Positions 8,513 to 17,326 of a stretch of 64,000 nt of DNA are shown here, in pieces. A program made the position numbers and the translations under genes. The DNA lies in NCBI RefSeq assembly GCF_003014755.1, contig NZ_PYAW01000002.1, forward strand, positions 62,001 to 126,000. The letters run 5' to 3'. A model generated the notes under the pieces. The model did not search any database and was not told the origin of the DNA. It saw only the letters and a program-made list of their open reading frames with translations. The stretch comes from Chitinophaga niastensis (lineage in GTDB: Bacteria; Bacteroidota; Bacteroidia; Chitinophagales; Chitinophagaceae). Positions within the stretch are counted from its first letter, which is position 1. Every line of letters begins with the position of its first letter.

Positions 8513-8684
8513 ATGCAAAGTCTTGCGTTCTGTAAGCTGTAAATAGAATGCCTGGTCAGGCCTGCGGGGACGGTATGCTGCAAATTTATTGGTGGTAAAT
8601 TTCTCAGCAACATACCTACCCGCACCTTCCCGGCATCTCAACCAGCATCTTTCTATATTGCTTTCCTGCCAAAAAAATCTAATC
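8513..8684 (+). promoter_or_regulatory. leader RNA between Cys peptide and first structural gene, with hairpins
   Basis: This 172-base stretch holds no other convincing gene. A small hairpin is GCCTGgtCAGGC at 8550-8561. A better one runs 8577-8608: GCTG and AAATTTA pair with TAAATTT and CAGC around a TTGGTGG loop. The CAGCAACA at 8605-8612 can instead pair with TGTT (8492-8495) and GCTG (8499-8502) inside the Cys codons, so the two foldings exclude each other. No T-run follows, so a standard intrinsic terminator is not evident; control could act on translation or on Rho. Confidence 0.45.
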
Positions 8685-9614
8685 ATGAAAACATCCATCT
8701 GCTATATAGCGGTGGCCCTGCTGCTGACCGCATCAGTAACACAGGCACAAACAGTTATTGCTTCAAAAGATACTATAACGGTTACGGGTACACGTTTTAC
8801 ATTCCCGCTCGTACAACAATGGATAACTGCTTTCCAAAAAGAAAATCCCAGCGTTACATTCCGCCTGATATCGCCGCGGGAGGCCGCCGCAGCCAATGCT
8901 GACATCCATATTACCGCACAACATATTGCAGCAACAGACAAACAGGCGAGCATCGCCTACATTGAAGTAGCCCGCTATGCCCTCCTCCCGGTAGCCAATA
9001 CTAAAAGTAGTTATGCCGGTCAGCCATTAAAAGTAAAAACATTACGCACACTGTTTTTTGAAGATGATGGGTTTAAGAAAACAGGAGGCGCTGCTGCAGC
9101 ACCAACGGTAACTGTCTATAACAGATTGGAGAAATCCTGCGCCCCGGTTACCTTCGCGGCATTCTATGGCTCCTCTTTTGAAGAGATAAAAGGAAAGAGT
9201 GTAGTGGGAGATGACCAACATTTGCTCCAGGCCGTGCAGGAAGATCCCAATGCGATCTCTTTTAATAATCCCGGTTTTATTTATGATCTCCATAACCGTA
9301 AACCGGTAAATAATATTGCTGTTATTCCGCTCGACTTAAATGACAATGGTAAACTGGATGCAGAGGAAGATTTTTACGGCAACCTGGATGTACTTATTAA
9401 ACGCCTGGAAACCGCACCGCCGGCAGCTATCCCGGTAGAAGGCGTCACCTTTTCCTATAACCGCCAACTGGAAAAAAATAAGCCCGCTGTAAAAGCCTGG
9501 ATACAATATATCCTGGAACAAGGACAACAACAACTTCATGCTTTCGGCTTTCTGAAGCAAGACCAGCAAAGTCTCTCACAAAGAACACAAAGAAGCAAAG
9601 GCACAAAGGAATAA
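8685..9614 (+). CDS. PstS-like substrate-binding protein of the sulfur operon
   Basis: A 309-residue secreted protein of the phosphate/sulfate ABC-type solute-binding fold. A signal peptide ends at TQAQ (about residue 20). The mature start VIASKDTITVTGTRFTFPLVQQWITAF matches PstS-like proteins, and later NAISFNNPGFIYD resembles the second anion-binding lobe. The ATG at 8685 is preferred over an upstream GTG because it begins the signal peptide. No ABC permease or ATPase gene is nearby; the partner here is SusC/SusD. With a sulfatase in the same operon and a Cys-rich leader before it, an oxyanion or sulfate-ester ligand is more likely than phosphate (inference). The last 14 residues (SLSQRTQRSKGTKE) are encoded by a dispersed repeat. 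Confidence 0.82.
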   Translation: MKTSICYIAVALLLTASVTQAQTVIASKDTITVTGTRFTFPLVQQWITAFQKENPSVTFRLISPREAAAANADIHITAQHIAATDKQASIAYIEVARYALLPVANTKSSYAGQPLKVKTLRTLFFEDDGFKKTGGAAAAPTVTVYNRLEKSCAPVTFAAFYGSSFEEIKGKSVVGDDQHLLQAVQEDPNAISFNNPGFIYDLHNRKPVNNIAVIPLDLNDNGKLDAEEDFYGNLDVLIKRLETAPPAAIPVEGVTFSYNRQLEKNKPAVKAWIQYILEQGQQQLHAFGFLKQDQQSLSQRTQRSKGTKE

Positions 9615-9667
9615 TACTAAACGAAATCTCTGCGCCTTTGCGGTCCTCCGCGTTTTTGCGTGAAAAA
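9572..9667. repeat. family C inverted repeat, copy C1, overlapping a gene end
   Basis: Left arm CACAAAGAACACAAAGAAGC and on to GGCACAAAGGAA lies inside the 3' end of the binding-protein gene. The right arm, TGCGCCTTTGCGG then TTTTTGCGTGAAAAA, lies in the short gap before susC. The arms are imperfect. Copy C2 at 51346-51434 is a near-perfect form. It may form a hairpin in the mRNA that tunes expression of the distal genes. Confidence 0.82.
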
Positions 9668-9680
9668 TACGTCATCAACC

Positions 9681-12600
9681 ATGAACCTATCGATTACACA
9701 TATACGAAAAGTTATTGTGCTGCTATGCCTTTTACCCTTGCTCCTGGTATGCCATAGCCTGCATGCACAGGTGCTACTGAAAGGGCGGATCATTGATCTG
9801 CAAACACATCAGCCACTTATTGGCGCTACGCTCCGCATAAAAAACGGGAGTGGCGGCACTATCACCGATGAAAACGGAAACTATCAACTTCAGTTCAAAG
9901 GGGCGTTGCCTCAAACAATTCTGGTGGGTTTTGTTGGCTATCAGCCCCGGGAACTGGAGATCTATGAACCGCCTGAAAATGCTGAAATCACACTGCGGTC
10001 CCGGCAACTACTCAGCGAAGTAGTGGTAACGGCAGTAGGTATTAAAAGTAATACCCGCTCTTTAGGTTACAGTGTAACGGAAGTAAAAGGGCACGATCTG
10101 ACGGATACCCGCGAACCTAATGTGGTGGCGGCACTCAGCGGCAAAGCCCCTGGCGTGCAGATCAGCAACAGTGGAGGCTCTCCCGGTGGTTCTGCGAGTA
10201 TCCGTATCCGTGGTAACAGTTCTTTATTAGGCAACAATGCGCCGCTGTTTATTTTGGACGGCGTACCCATTGATAATTCTACGCAGGATATCCTTGGTAA
10301 TATCACCAACGCATCGTCGTTGGCTACGCCATCTAATCGTGCAATAGATATCAACAATGAAGATGTAGCCAGTTTAACAGTACTGAAAGGCCCCGCTGCG
10401 GCAGCATTATACGGTATCCGCGCTTCCAATGGCGCAGTGATCATCAACACCAAAAGAGGAAGTCAGTTAACAGAAAGAAAATGGAACGTAAGCTATACCG
10501 GCAGTGTTACCATGGATGAAGTTAACAGAAGAACACAACCCCGCCAATCTGCTTTTACCAATGGTTTAAATGGATTGTATGTATTACCCGGACAACCAGG
10601 TTCGGATGAAAACTGGGGCGCCAGACTGGATACACTGACCTACAGCAACATTCCAGGCAAATTTGATAAGAACGGAACCATCGTTGGAAAAAGCAATCCC
10701 GCTTCCAATGGTATTCCGTTGAACCGATACGATAACGTCGATAACTTCTTTGTGAAAGGCTGGACGCGCGATAACAATATCAGCGCTTACGGCAACACCG
10801 GCAATGCCGGATATTATTTATCCTACGGAGATCTCTATCAGACAGGCATCATACCCACCACCGATTTCTATCGGCATACCGTGCGGTTGAATGCGGATTA
10901 CAATGTGTCTGACCGGTTGAAGATTAACGGCGGCATCAATTACATTCAGTCAGGAGCCAATAACCGCGCACTTATGGGAGGCTTCAACACCAATGTAATG
11001 CGTGCACTGATCAACTCACCGGCTAACTTCGACATCACAAACGGCTATAGTGATCCATGGCGGCATGAAGATGCATATAAGTTACCGCCCACTACTGCCA
11101 AACCCTGGGGAGATTCCCGCTCTTATGCCAACGGCAGGGGGTGGGACAATCCCTACTGGTCGCTCAACATGAACCCGCAAAAGGACCAGACCAACCGTTT
11201 CATTGGCTTCGCGGAAGTAAACTATGAGATACTCGACTGGCTCAAGGCTACATTCCGTAGTGGCATCGACAATTATACCGATGTGCGTAAAGGTGGCTTC
11301 AGCAGAGGTACTTCGGGTATAGGTACCGGTATCATTAATGATGTGAATTATGGAAGAAGAGATATTAATACCGACTTCATCTTATCCGGTCAGCGACAGC
11401 TGGGAAAAAATATAGGCCTTACCGTTATACTGGGTCATAACTTTTATAATTCCTGGCGTAACCAGGTAAACACCCGGGGCGATGGGTTAACAGTACCCGG
11501 AAATTTCAATATTGCCAACGCCGCTACTACACTCACTTTCAACCAAACTATCCGCAAAAAATTAGTAGCAGGATATGGTGATATTAAACTGGATTACAAA
11601 CAATGGTTGTTCCTGGAACTCACCGGCAGAAACGAATGGACTTCTACATTACCACCAGGAAGCAATGCTTTCTTTTATCATTCCGTGGGTAGCAGTTTTG
11701 TTTTTACAGAAGGAATTCCTATCAACTGGGGTATACTCAATTTCGGTAAGGTGCGCGCCACTTTTGCAGAAGTAGGTAACGATGCCGATCCATATTCGCT
11801 GCAAACATATTTTAATCCTACCCGCGAATCAGGCTGGATTCAGAGCAGTATCAACTTTCCGTTTAATAACCAACCCGGTCTGAGCTTCGGTAATCAGCTG
11901 GGCGATTTGTCCGGTGTATTGGGTAATCCGGCGCTGAAGCCGGAAAGGATCCAAACCTGGGAAGCAGGTACAGAGCTGCATTTCTTCAAAAATAAAACCA
12001 TACTGGACGTTGTATACTATAACAACACGAGCAGAGATCAGATCATACCGGTATCACTGCCTTCTTCTACCGGTGCATTGTACGACCTGCGCAATGCCGG
12101 TGTAATTGTGAATCGCGGTATAGAAGCCAGTTTGCAACAAAATATAGTGCGTCGTAAAAATATTGAGTGGAATGCTTCGCTCATCTTCTCTAAAAATATC
12201 AGTAAAGTGAAATCTTTGGGAGAAGGCTTAACCAGTGTGAGTTTAGGCGGTGTATGGATGGAAGCCCGTGGCATGGTTGGTGAGCCGTATGGTGTATTCT
12301 ACGGACAGGATGTGAAAAGAAATGAACATGGACAGATGATCATCGATGATAATCCAACAGTAGGAGGCAAGCCTAATTCGAACTATGGTTATCCTATTGT
12401 CAATACTTCGTTTACCCGTATAGGTGATCCCAACCCTAAATTTAATTTGGGCTGGCGTAATGAGTTGAAGTTTGGTCGTGTACTGCTTTCCTTCCTGTTA
12501 GATACCCGTTACGGATTCGATATCTTCAATGCGCCGCGTTTACAAATGGTGTTTAACGGTGTAGATGAGTCTACTGTTAATCGTGGCAGTATTACTGTGT

Positions 12601-12956
12601 TTGAAGGTGTTACCGCCAGCAAAGGCATACCCAATACTATTCCCACAGTGCTGAGCCAGGACTGGTATCGCCGCACATTTGATATACAGGGATTATATGT
12701 AGAAAAAAACCTTTACTGGATTAAGCTGAAAGATATTAATCTCACTTATCAATTGCCGGAACGCTGGCTGAAACCGGCGCGTCTGCAAAAGGCCAGTCTC
12801 ACACTCACCGGCCGCAACTTCCTGCTGGCAACCAATTACACGGGTAGTGATCCGGATCTGGGTATGCGTAACGGCCTGTCTAATTTCAACGGTATTGACT
12901 TCTGGACAACTCCCAACACACGTAGCTATGGTGCTGCTTTAAACGTTGTTTTCTGA
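9681..12956 (+). CDS. SusC/RagA-type TonB-dependent outer-membrane receptor
   Basis: A 1091-residue TonB-dependent channel. A signal peptide ends LHAQ (about residue 30). A CarboxypepD_reg-like domain follows (about 32-115, VLLKGRIIDLQTHQPLIGAT), then the TonB-box region LSEVVVTAVG and the plug (ALSGKAPGVQISNSGGS, LFILDGVPIDN), then a large beta barrel ending NVVF. The ATG at 9681 is preferred over a GTG at 9660 because it begins the signal peptide. It overlaps no gene, and the SusD partner starts 20 bases after the stop. Import of a ligand that carries sulfate ester groups is inferred from the sulfatase and the Cys leader. The TonB gene at 17327 could supply energy but is probably a general one. 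Confidence 0.96.
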   Translation: MNLSITHIRKVIVLLCLLPLLLVCHSLHAQVLLKGRIIDLQTHQPLIGATLRIKNGSGGTITDENGNYQLQFKGALPQTILVGFVGYQPRELEIYEPPENAEITLRSRQLLSEVVVTAVGIKSNTRSLGYSVTEVKGHDLTDTREPNVVAALSGKAPGVQISNSGGSPGGSASIRIRGNSSLLGNNAPLFILDGVPIDNSTQDILGNITNASSLATPSNRAIDINNEDVASLTVLKGPAAAALYGIRASNGAVIINTKRGSQLTERKWNVSYTGSVTMDEVNRRTQPRQSAFTNGLNGLYVLPGQPGSDENWGARLDTLTYSNIPGKFDKNGTIVGKSNPASNGIPLNRYDNVDNFFVKGWTRDNNISAYGNTGNAGYYLSYGDLYQTGIIPTTDFYRHTVRLNADYNVSDRLKINGGINYIQSGANNRALMGGFNTNVMRALINSPANFDITNGYSDPWRHEDAYKLPPTTAKPWGDSRSYANGRGWDNPYWSLNMNPQKDQTNRFIGFAEVNYEILDWLKATFRSGIDNYTDVRKGGFSRGTSGIGTGIINDVNYGRRDINTDFILSGQRQLGKNIGLTVILGHNFYNSWRNQVNTRGDGLTVPGNFNIANAATTLTFNQTIRKKLVAGYGDIKLDYKQWLFLELTGRNEWTSTLPPGSNAFFYHSVGSSFVFTEGIPINWGILNFGKVRATFAEVGNDADPYSLQTYFNPTRESGWIQSSINFPFNNQPGLSFGNQLGDLSGVLGNPALKPERIQTWEAGTELHFFKNKTILDVVYYNNTSRDQIIPVSLPSSTGALYDLRNAGVIVNRGIEASLQQNIVRRKNIEWNASLIFSKNISKVKSLGEGLTSVSLGGVWMEARGMVGEPYGVFYGQDVKRNEHGQMIIDDNPTVGGKPNSNYGYPIVNTSFTRIGDPNPKFNLGWRNELKFGRVLLSFLLDTRYGFDIFNAPRLQMVFNGVDESTVNRGSITVFEGVTASKGIPNTIPTVLSQDWYRRTFDIQGLYVEKNLYWIKLKDINLTYQLPERWLKPARLQKASLTLTGRNFLLATNYTGSDPDLGMRNGLSNFNGIDFWTTPNTRSYGAALNVVF

Positions 12957-12975
12957 TTATAACGGCAATGACTAT

Positions 12976-14457
12976 ATGAAAATTAATCGATATAACATAT
13001 TACTGATAACTTTTTTACTGCTAAATGGCTGCCGGCTGGCGGAAACCAATGTCAGCCCGAATGCTTCGTCAGACGCGCCTGTCAGTGCTTTACTGAGTGG
13101 GTCGGAAGCAACGCTGTCGTTTAGTTTGGGCGTAGACGCAGGCCTCATCACCAGTACTTACGTTCAGCAAACCAGTGGCGCCAATGGAGACGCCACCTCC
13201 AACGGTAACTACACGGCTGGTCCGGTTAGGTTCAATGCCGTATGGACTAACTTTTATGCTAATGCACTCGAAAACCTTTATCTGTTGCAGATAAAAGCCG
13301 GGCAGCAAAACCTGCCCTATTATAAGGGCATATCGAGGATACTGCTCACTTTTGGATTTGGCACCTTAACAGATCTGTTTGGTGATATACCTTATACACA
13401 GGCATTGAAACAAAGAGGATATACTTCACTGGCATATGATAAGCAGGAAGATATTTACAAATCATTGCAGCTGCAGCTGGACACCGCTATCAGTGAGCTT
13501 TCACAGGTAGCCGCTGATAACCAGGGCGCATTGCCTGCTGCTGATGACTTTATCTTTAATGGCGATGTCCGTAAATGGATCGCCACCGCATGGACGCTGA
13601 AGGCCCGTTATGCTATCCACCTGAGTCGCCTGGATGGTGCAAAGGCCGCAGCCAATGTGTTGGCTGATCTGTATAATAACGGTACCTGGCGCGGTATTGC
13701 CAATGGACGGCAGGATGCACAGTTAAATTTTGGATCAGCTGCTACTAATGCTAATCCTTATTATCAGCAAAACTTAACCCGTCCGGGATGGATAGGACTG
13801 GGGGCGCCATTTGTAAATCTGTTGAATGGTAACCAGGTAGTTGATCCTCCTGCGCAAGTAGCTGGCGCTTTTGTAGATCCGCGCCGGGCTTACTTTGCCA
13901 CCCCGTCGCCAGCAGGTACTAACTCATACAGCGGCAGCGTTGGCGGAGTGCCGGGTGCGTTTTCACTGATCGGTAGCTACTATGGCTCCGCTACCTCGCC
14001 GGTAGTACTCATCAGTTTCAGCGAAGCCAAGTTCCTGGAAGCTGAAGCCCGTATCATTATTAATCCTGCTGATCCGCTGGCACAAACAGCCTTGCAGGAC
14101 GCGATCAAAGCATCTTTCGACAAAGTCATTACCAATACCGATGATCCGTTTGCCACACCGGCTAAACAAGCTGCTTATATCACTGCAAAGGGCAGTCTTA
14201 CCGGCGCTTTTGCCACTGATTTAAAAACAGTGATCACCCAAAAATATATTGCACTCTTTTTACAACCAGAATCGTGGACAGATTATCGTAGAACAGGTTA
14301 CCCGGATATTCCGCTGGCGCAGAATGCTACACATGGGTTTAATCCCAATGGTAACATTCCGCGGCGGGTACCATATCCGCAATCAGAGCAGTCGTTGAAT
14401 AAGAACACGCCTGCCGGCTCCAATTATCAAACACCCCGCCCCTGGTGGGATCAATAA
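12976..14457 (+). CDS. SusD/RagB-type lipoprotein (SusD-like family 2)
   Basis: A 493-residue surface lipoprotein partner of the preceding SusC. The signal peptide ends in lipobox LLNGC. The sequence resembles the second SusD family (PF12771 type): GISRILLTFGFGTLTDLFGDIPYTQAL near residue 120, and ISFSEAKFLEAEARI in the C-terminal half, followed by the RRVPYPQSEQ ending. The ATG at 12976 is preferred to one at 12946 because it directly precedes the signal peptide. The sulfatase gene starts 11 bases after the stop. The ligand is not predictable from sequence, but the operon suggests a sulfate ester. Confidence 0.94.
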   Translation: MKINRYNILLITFLLLNGCRLAETNVSPNASSDAPVSALLSGSEATLSFSLGVDAGLITSTYVQQTSGANGDATSNGNYTAGPVRFNAVWTNFYANALENLYLLQIKAGQQNLPYYKGISRILLTFGFGTLTDLFGDIPYTQALKQRGYTSLAYDKQEDIYKSLQLQLDTAISELSQVAADNQGALPAADDFIFNGDVRKWIATAWTLKARYAIHLSRLDGAKAAANVLADLYNNGTWRGIANGRQDAQLNFGSAATNANPYYQQNLTRPGWIGLGAPFVNLLNGNQVVDPPAQVAGAFVDPRRAYFATPSPAGTNSYSGSVGGVPGAFSLIGSYYGSATSPVVLISFSEAKFLEAEARIIINPADPLAQTALQDAIKASFDKVITNTDDPFATPAKQAAYITAKGSLTGAFATDLKTVITQKYIALFLQPESWTDYRRTGYPDIPLAQNATHGFNPNGNIPRRVPYPQSEQSLNKNTPAGSNYQTPRPWWDQ

Positions 14458-14468
14458 AACAATGCATC

Positions 14469-16025
14469 ATGACTTCATTCATCACATTTAAAACACCGCT
14501 GCTGTTGCTTACCATAGTTGTTGGTTTTATAACGGCTTCGGCTACACGTAATTTATCTGATAAAAAACCAGCCCCCAAACGGCGACCTAATGTTATCGTA
14601 ATACTGGCGGATGATCTTGGCTATAGCGACTTACATGCCTTTGGCAATGAGGTGATTAAAACACCTAATATTGATGCACTGGGAAATGATGGTACCCGTT
14701 TTACCTATGCGTTCAGCACCGCTGCTATTTGTTCGCCATCCCGTGCAGGCATCATGACCGGCCGCTATCAACAACGCTTTGGCTTTGAATACCTGGTGCC
14801 GCAGGATGCCGGTGTAAAGTTATCACCGGAACAACAGCAATCATTAGCAGCCCGGCTGAAGAGTCGTAATTCTACTATTGAAAAGCTGGATATTACCGAC
14901 GAAGAGTTTGATAAATTACCTAAAGGGTTACCTGCTACAGAAATATCACTCGCACAATTATTTCATAACAACGGTTATAAAACAGCCATCATCGGCAAAT
15001 GGCACCTGGGTGAAAAAGAAGGGTTTTATCCACAGCAACGGGGATTTGATTATCACTTCGGCTTTTATAGCGGCTTAACCATGTATGCACCAGAGAAAAC
15101 ACCCGGTGTGGTAGACTGGCACCTGCCATGGGCTATGAGCGAGCTGGCGGCCTGGCATCGCAATGGTTCTAACCGTATTGTAAGAAATAATATAGAAGTG
15201 AAAGAGAAACAATACCTCACAGATAAACTGGCGGATGAAGCTATTCAGTACATTACGGAAAACAAAGATCAGCCGTTTTTATTATACCTGCCTTTTAATG
15301 CACCACATGATCCTTTCCAGGCAAAGCAGGAAGATTTTGATCTGTACCCTAACGTGAAAGACACTACGAAAAGAGTGTATTACGGTATGATCACAGCACT
15401 GGACAGGGCAGTGGGGCGTATCCGTCAACAGCTGAAGCAGCTGAACCTGGACGAAGAAACAATCATTTTCTTTACCAGCGATAACGGTGGTGCTACTTAC
15501 ACCCGTGCTACAGATAATAAACCATTGAAAGGAGGAAAGCTCTCTGATTTTGATGGCGGAATTCGTATACCCTTTTACGTGGTTTATCCCGGTAAAGTAC
15601 CTGCAGGCAAGCAGTATCAGCAGGCGGTGAGCAACCTGGATATCTATAGTACGGCGGTGGCAGTAGCAGGCATTCCATTGCCTAAAGACCGGGTATATGA
15701 TGGCGTGAACCTCTTACCTTTTCTGCAATCCAAACAAACAAAAACGCCACATGAGGTGCTGTACTGGCGGAGCGGCTATTCAAAAGCTATTCTTAAAGGC
15801 GACTTTAAACTGTATGTGAATGAACGCAATCATAAAGAATTCCTGTACAATGTAAAAGATGACCTGTCTGAGAAGAAAGATATCGCAGCCTTGAATCCGC
15901 AAAAGTTACAAGAGTTAAAAGCGGATCTCGCCAAATGGGAAGGGCAGGTGAAAAAACCTGTATGGCCCAGCAGGTACAGTTATTCATTGGAAATAGATGG
16001 AGAATATTATCCATTTCCTATCTGA
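14469..16025 (+). CDS. secreted type I sulfatase (Cys-type, formylglycine)
   Basis: A 518-residue arylsulfatase-family enzyme that hydrolyses sulfate esters. An N-terminal hydrophobic segment (about 9-25) serves export. The metal-binding ADDLGYSD has Asp48-Asp49. The maturation motif is CSPSR, with Cys88 converted to formylglycine by an anSME or FGE not present in the window. GKWHLG and FTSDNGGATY are further active-site motifs. It follows SusD closely and is part of the operon behind the Cys-rich leader. Release of sulfate from an imported or bound sulfated compound would feed cysteine synthesis, which explains control by a cysteine signal (inference). The start used is the ATG at 14469, as the upstream GTG would overlap SusD. 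Confidence 0.95.
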   Translation: MTSFITFKTPLLLLTIVVGFITASATRNLSDKKPAPKRRPNVIVILADDLGYSDLHAFGNEVIKTPNIDALGNDGTRFTYAFSTAAICSPSRAGIMTGRYQQRFGFEYLVPQDAGVKLSPEQQQSLAARLKSRNSTIEKLDITDEEFDKLPKGLPATEISLAQLFHNNGYKTAIIGKWHLGEKEGFYPQQRGFDYHFGFYSGLTMYAPEKTPGVVDWHLPWAMSELAAWHRNGSNRIVRNNIEVKEKQYLTDKLADEAIQYITENKDQPFLLYLPFNAPHDPFQAKQEDFDLYPNVKDTTKRVYYGMITALDRAVGRIRQQLKQLNLDEETIIFFTSDNGGATYTRATDNKPLKGGKLSDFDGGIRIPFYVVYPGKVPAGKQYQQAVSNLDIYSTAVAVAGIPLPKDRVYDGVNLLPFLQSKQTKTPHEVLYWRSGYSKAILKGDFKLYVNERNHKEFLYNVKDDLSEKKDIAALNPQKLQELKADLAKWEGQVKKPVWPSRYSYSLEIDGEYYPFPI

Positions 16026-16039
16026 TCAATTTAAAACCA

Positions 16040-16165
16040 ATGCATATGACCTGGCAGGATATATGGCTCATCATCAGGAAGTTTTTTGTTAGCGTGGCGC
16101 TATACCTGCTGCCACTGCTGTTTGTGTGGGTGATATTGCAGTTATTGAAAGTATGGTATCATTAA
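16040..16165 (+). CDS. 41-residue single-span membrane peptide
   Basis: A small reading frame between the sulfatase and the hydroxylase, 14 bases after one stop and 23 bases before the next start. It reads MHMTWQDIWLIIRKFF, then a hydrophobic helix of about 21 residues rich in Leu and Val, then a short KVWYH tail. One membrane span with positive residues on the N-terminal side fits a small inner-membrane protein. The second ATG (codon 3) is another possible start. The family is not recognised. Its tight placement in a same-strand operon supports it as real; it may help the following membrane-bound hydroxylase. Confidence 0.6.
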   Translation: MHMTWQDIWLIIRKFFVSVALYLLPLLFVWVILQLLKVWYH

Positions 16166-16188
16166 TCTGTAACTATAAAAGCGTATTT

Positions 16189-17079
16189 ATGGAAACAATC
16201 AAACTTATTTTTACGCACCTGAACGGATGGGGACTTACCGTCATCCTTTTGGTAACGGGCATGCTGGAGTTTTCGTTTGGACTTTACCGCAACTGGAAAG
16301 CCACTGAAAAAGCAGTAGACCTGGCGTCTATTTTACTGGGGCGTTTAGTCATGCCCGTTATAGTGTCCTGGTTTGCGCTTACTTTATTGCCTAACGTGAT
16401 ACCGCAGTTCCGGAATGTATTCAGTTGGGTGCCATTTGGCTGGGGCGTGTTGCTGCTGGCCATATCAGACGATCTTACGCAATACTGGTATCATCGGTTG
16501 CATCATGAAGTGCCGTGGTTATGGAAGTTCCATCGCACGCACCATTCGGCACCATACATGGGTATGGCGATGGCCAGCCGGCAGAATTTCATTTACACGG
16601 TGTTGTTTCCACAGATCTATGCTACCATCACATTAACCTATCTGGGCCTTGGTTTCCCGGCATTGGTGGTGAGAGGTATCAAAGGGTTGATCACTACAAT
16701 GGCGCATTCCAGTATCCGCTGGGACAAGCCCCTGTATGATTACAAGTGGTTGCATCCGGTAGCCTGGATACTGGAACGTACTATCTCGCTGCCTGCTACA
16801 CATCATGCCCATCATGCAGCGCACGATCGTGATGGGGTGGGCCACTACCAGGGCAATTATGGTAACATGTTTTTCCTCTGGGATGTAATTTTTGGTACCG
16901 CAAAAATTACCCGTCAATATCCGGAACAATATGGACTGGAACATTATCAGGAAGAAGAATGGTATGCACAAATGTTCTATCCGGTTTTTAAATCAAAGAA
17001 AGAAGGCAGTGAATTAGCTGCTGCCCCTAAACAACAATCATTAACAGAAGATATTAATCCGGAAGTAGTTACGATATAA
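16189..17079 (+). CDS. fatty acid hydroxylase / sterol desaturase-superfamily di-iron membrane enzyme
   Basis: A 296-residue integral membrane protein. Three histidine clusters bind two irons: WYHRLHHE, FHRTHHS and THHAHHAAHD, with membrane helices before and between. Members hydroxylate or desaturate sterols, fatty acids or sphingoid lipids with O2. It is the last gene of the sulfur operon, before a strong terminator. A link between sulfate-ester release and a lipid-type hydroxylase is unusual: the substrate could be a sulfated lipid, or a sulfonolipid as made by gliding Bacteroidota (speculative). The ATG at 16189 is chosen as the first after the small peptide. Confidence 0.9.
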   Translation: METIKLIFTHLNGWGLTVILLVTGMLEFSFGLYRNWKATEKAVDLASILLGRLVMPVIVSWFALTLLPNVIPQFRNVFSWVPFGWGVLLLAISDDLTQYWYHRLHHEVPWLWKFHRTHHSAPYMGMAMASRQNFIYTVLFPQIYATITLTYLGLGFPALVVRGIKGLITTMAHSSIRWDKPLYDYKWLHPVAWILERTISLPATHHAHHAAHDRDGVGHYQGNYGNMFFLWDVIFGTAKITRQYPEQYGLEHYQEEEWYAQMFYPVFKSKKEGSELAAAPKQQSLTEDINPEVVTI

Positions 17080-17160
17080 CGTGAACGACTATACATTTTT
17101 CGGAAAGCCTAATTATAAGGAAGGAGCCACTTGTTTTCAGGTAAGGTCCCCAGTGCCAGC

Positions 17161-17193
17161 AAGTCCCGACACGTGTCGGGACTTCTATTTTTA
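17161..17193 (+). terminator. intrinsic terminator of the sulfur operon
   Basis: AAGTCCCGACAC followed directly by its reverse complement GTGTCGGGACTT (17161-17184), then a T-rich tail CTATTTTT. It is 81 bases after the hydroxylase stop. Confidence 0.88.
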
Positions 17194-17326
17194 CAGCCAT
17201 GTTATCTTCTTGCGATGTCAATGTCGCCCCATAATGTATCTCCGCGTTCAGCTCTCCCAAAAAAAATATTTTTCAAAACATTATGGAAAACATTTTCCCC
17301 GAACATCTAATTAGAAACAAATTATT

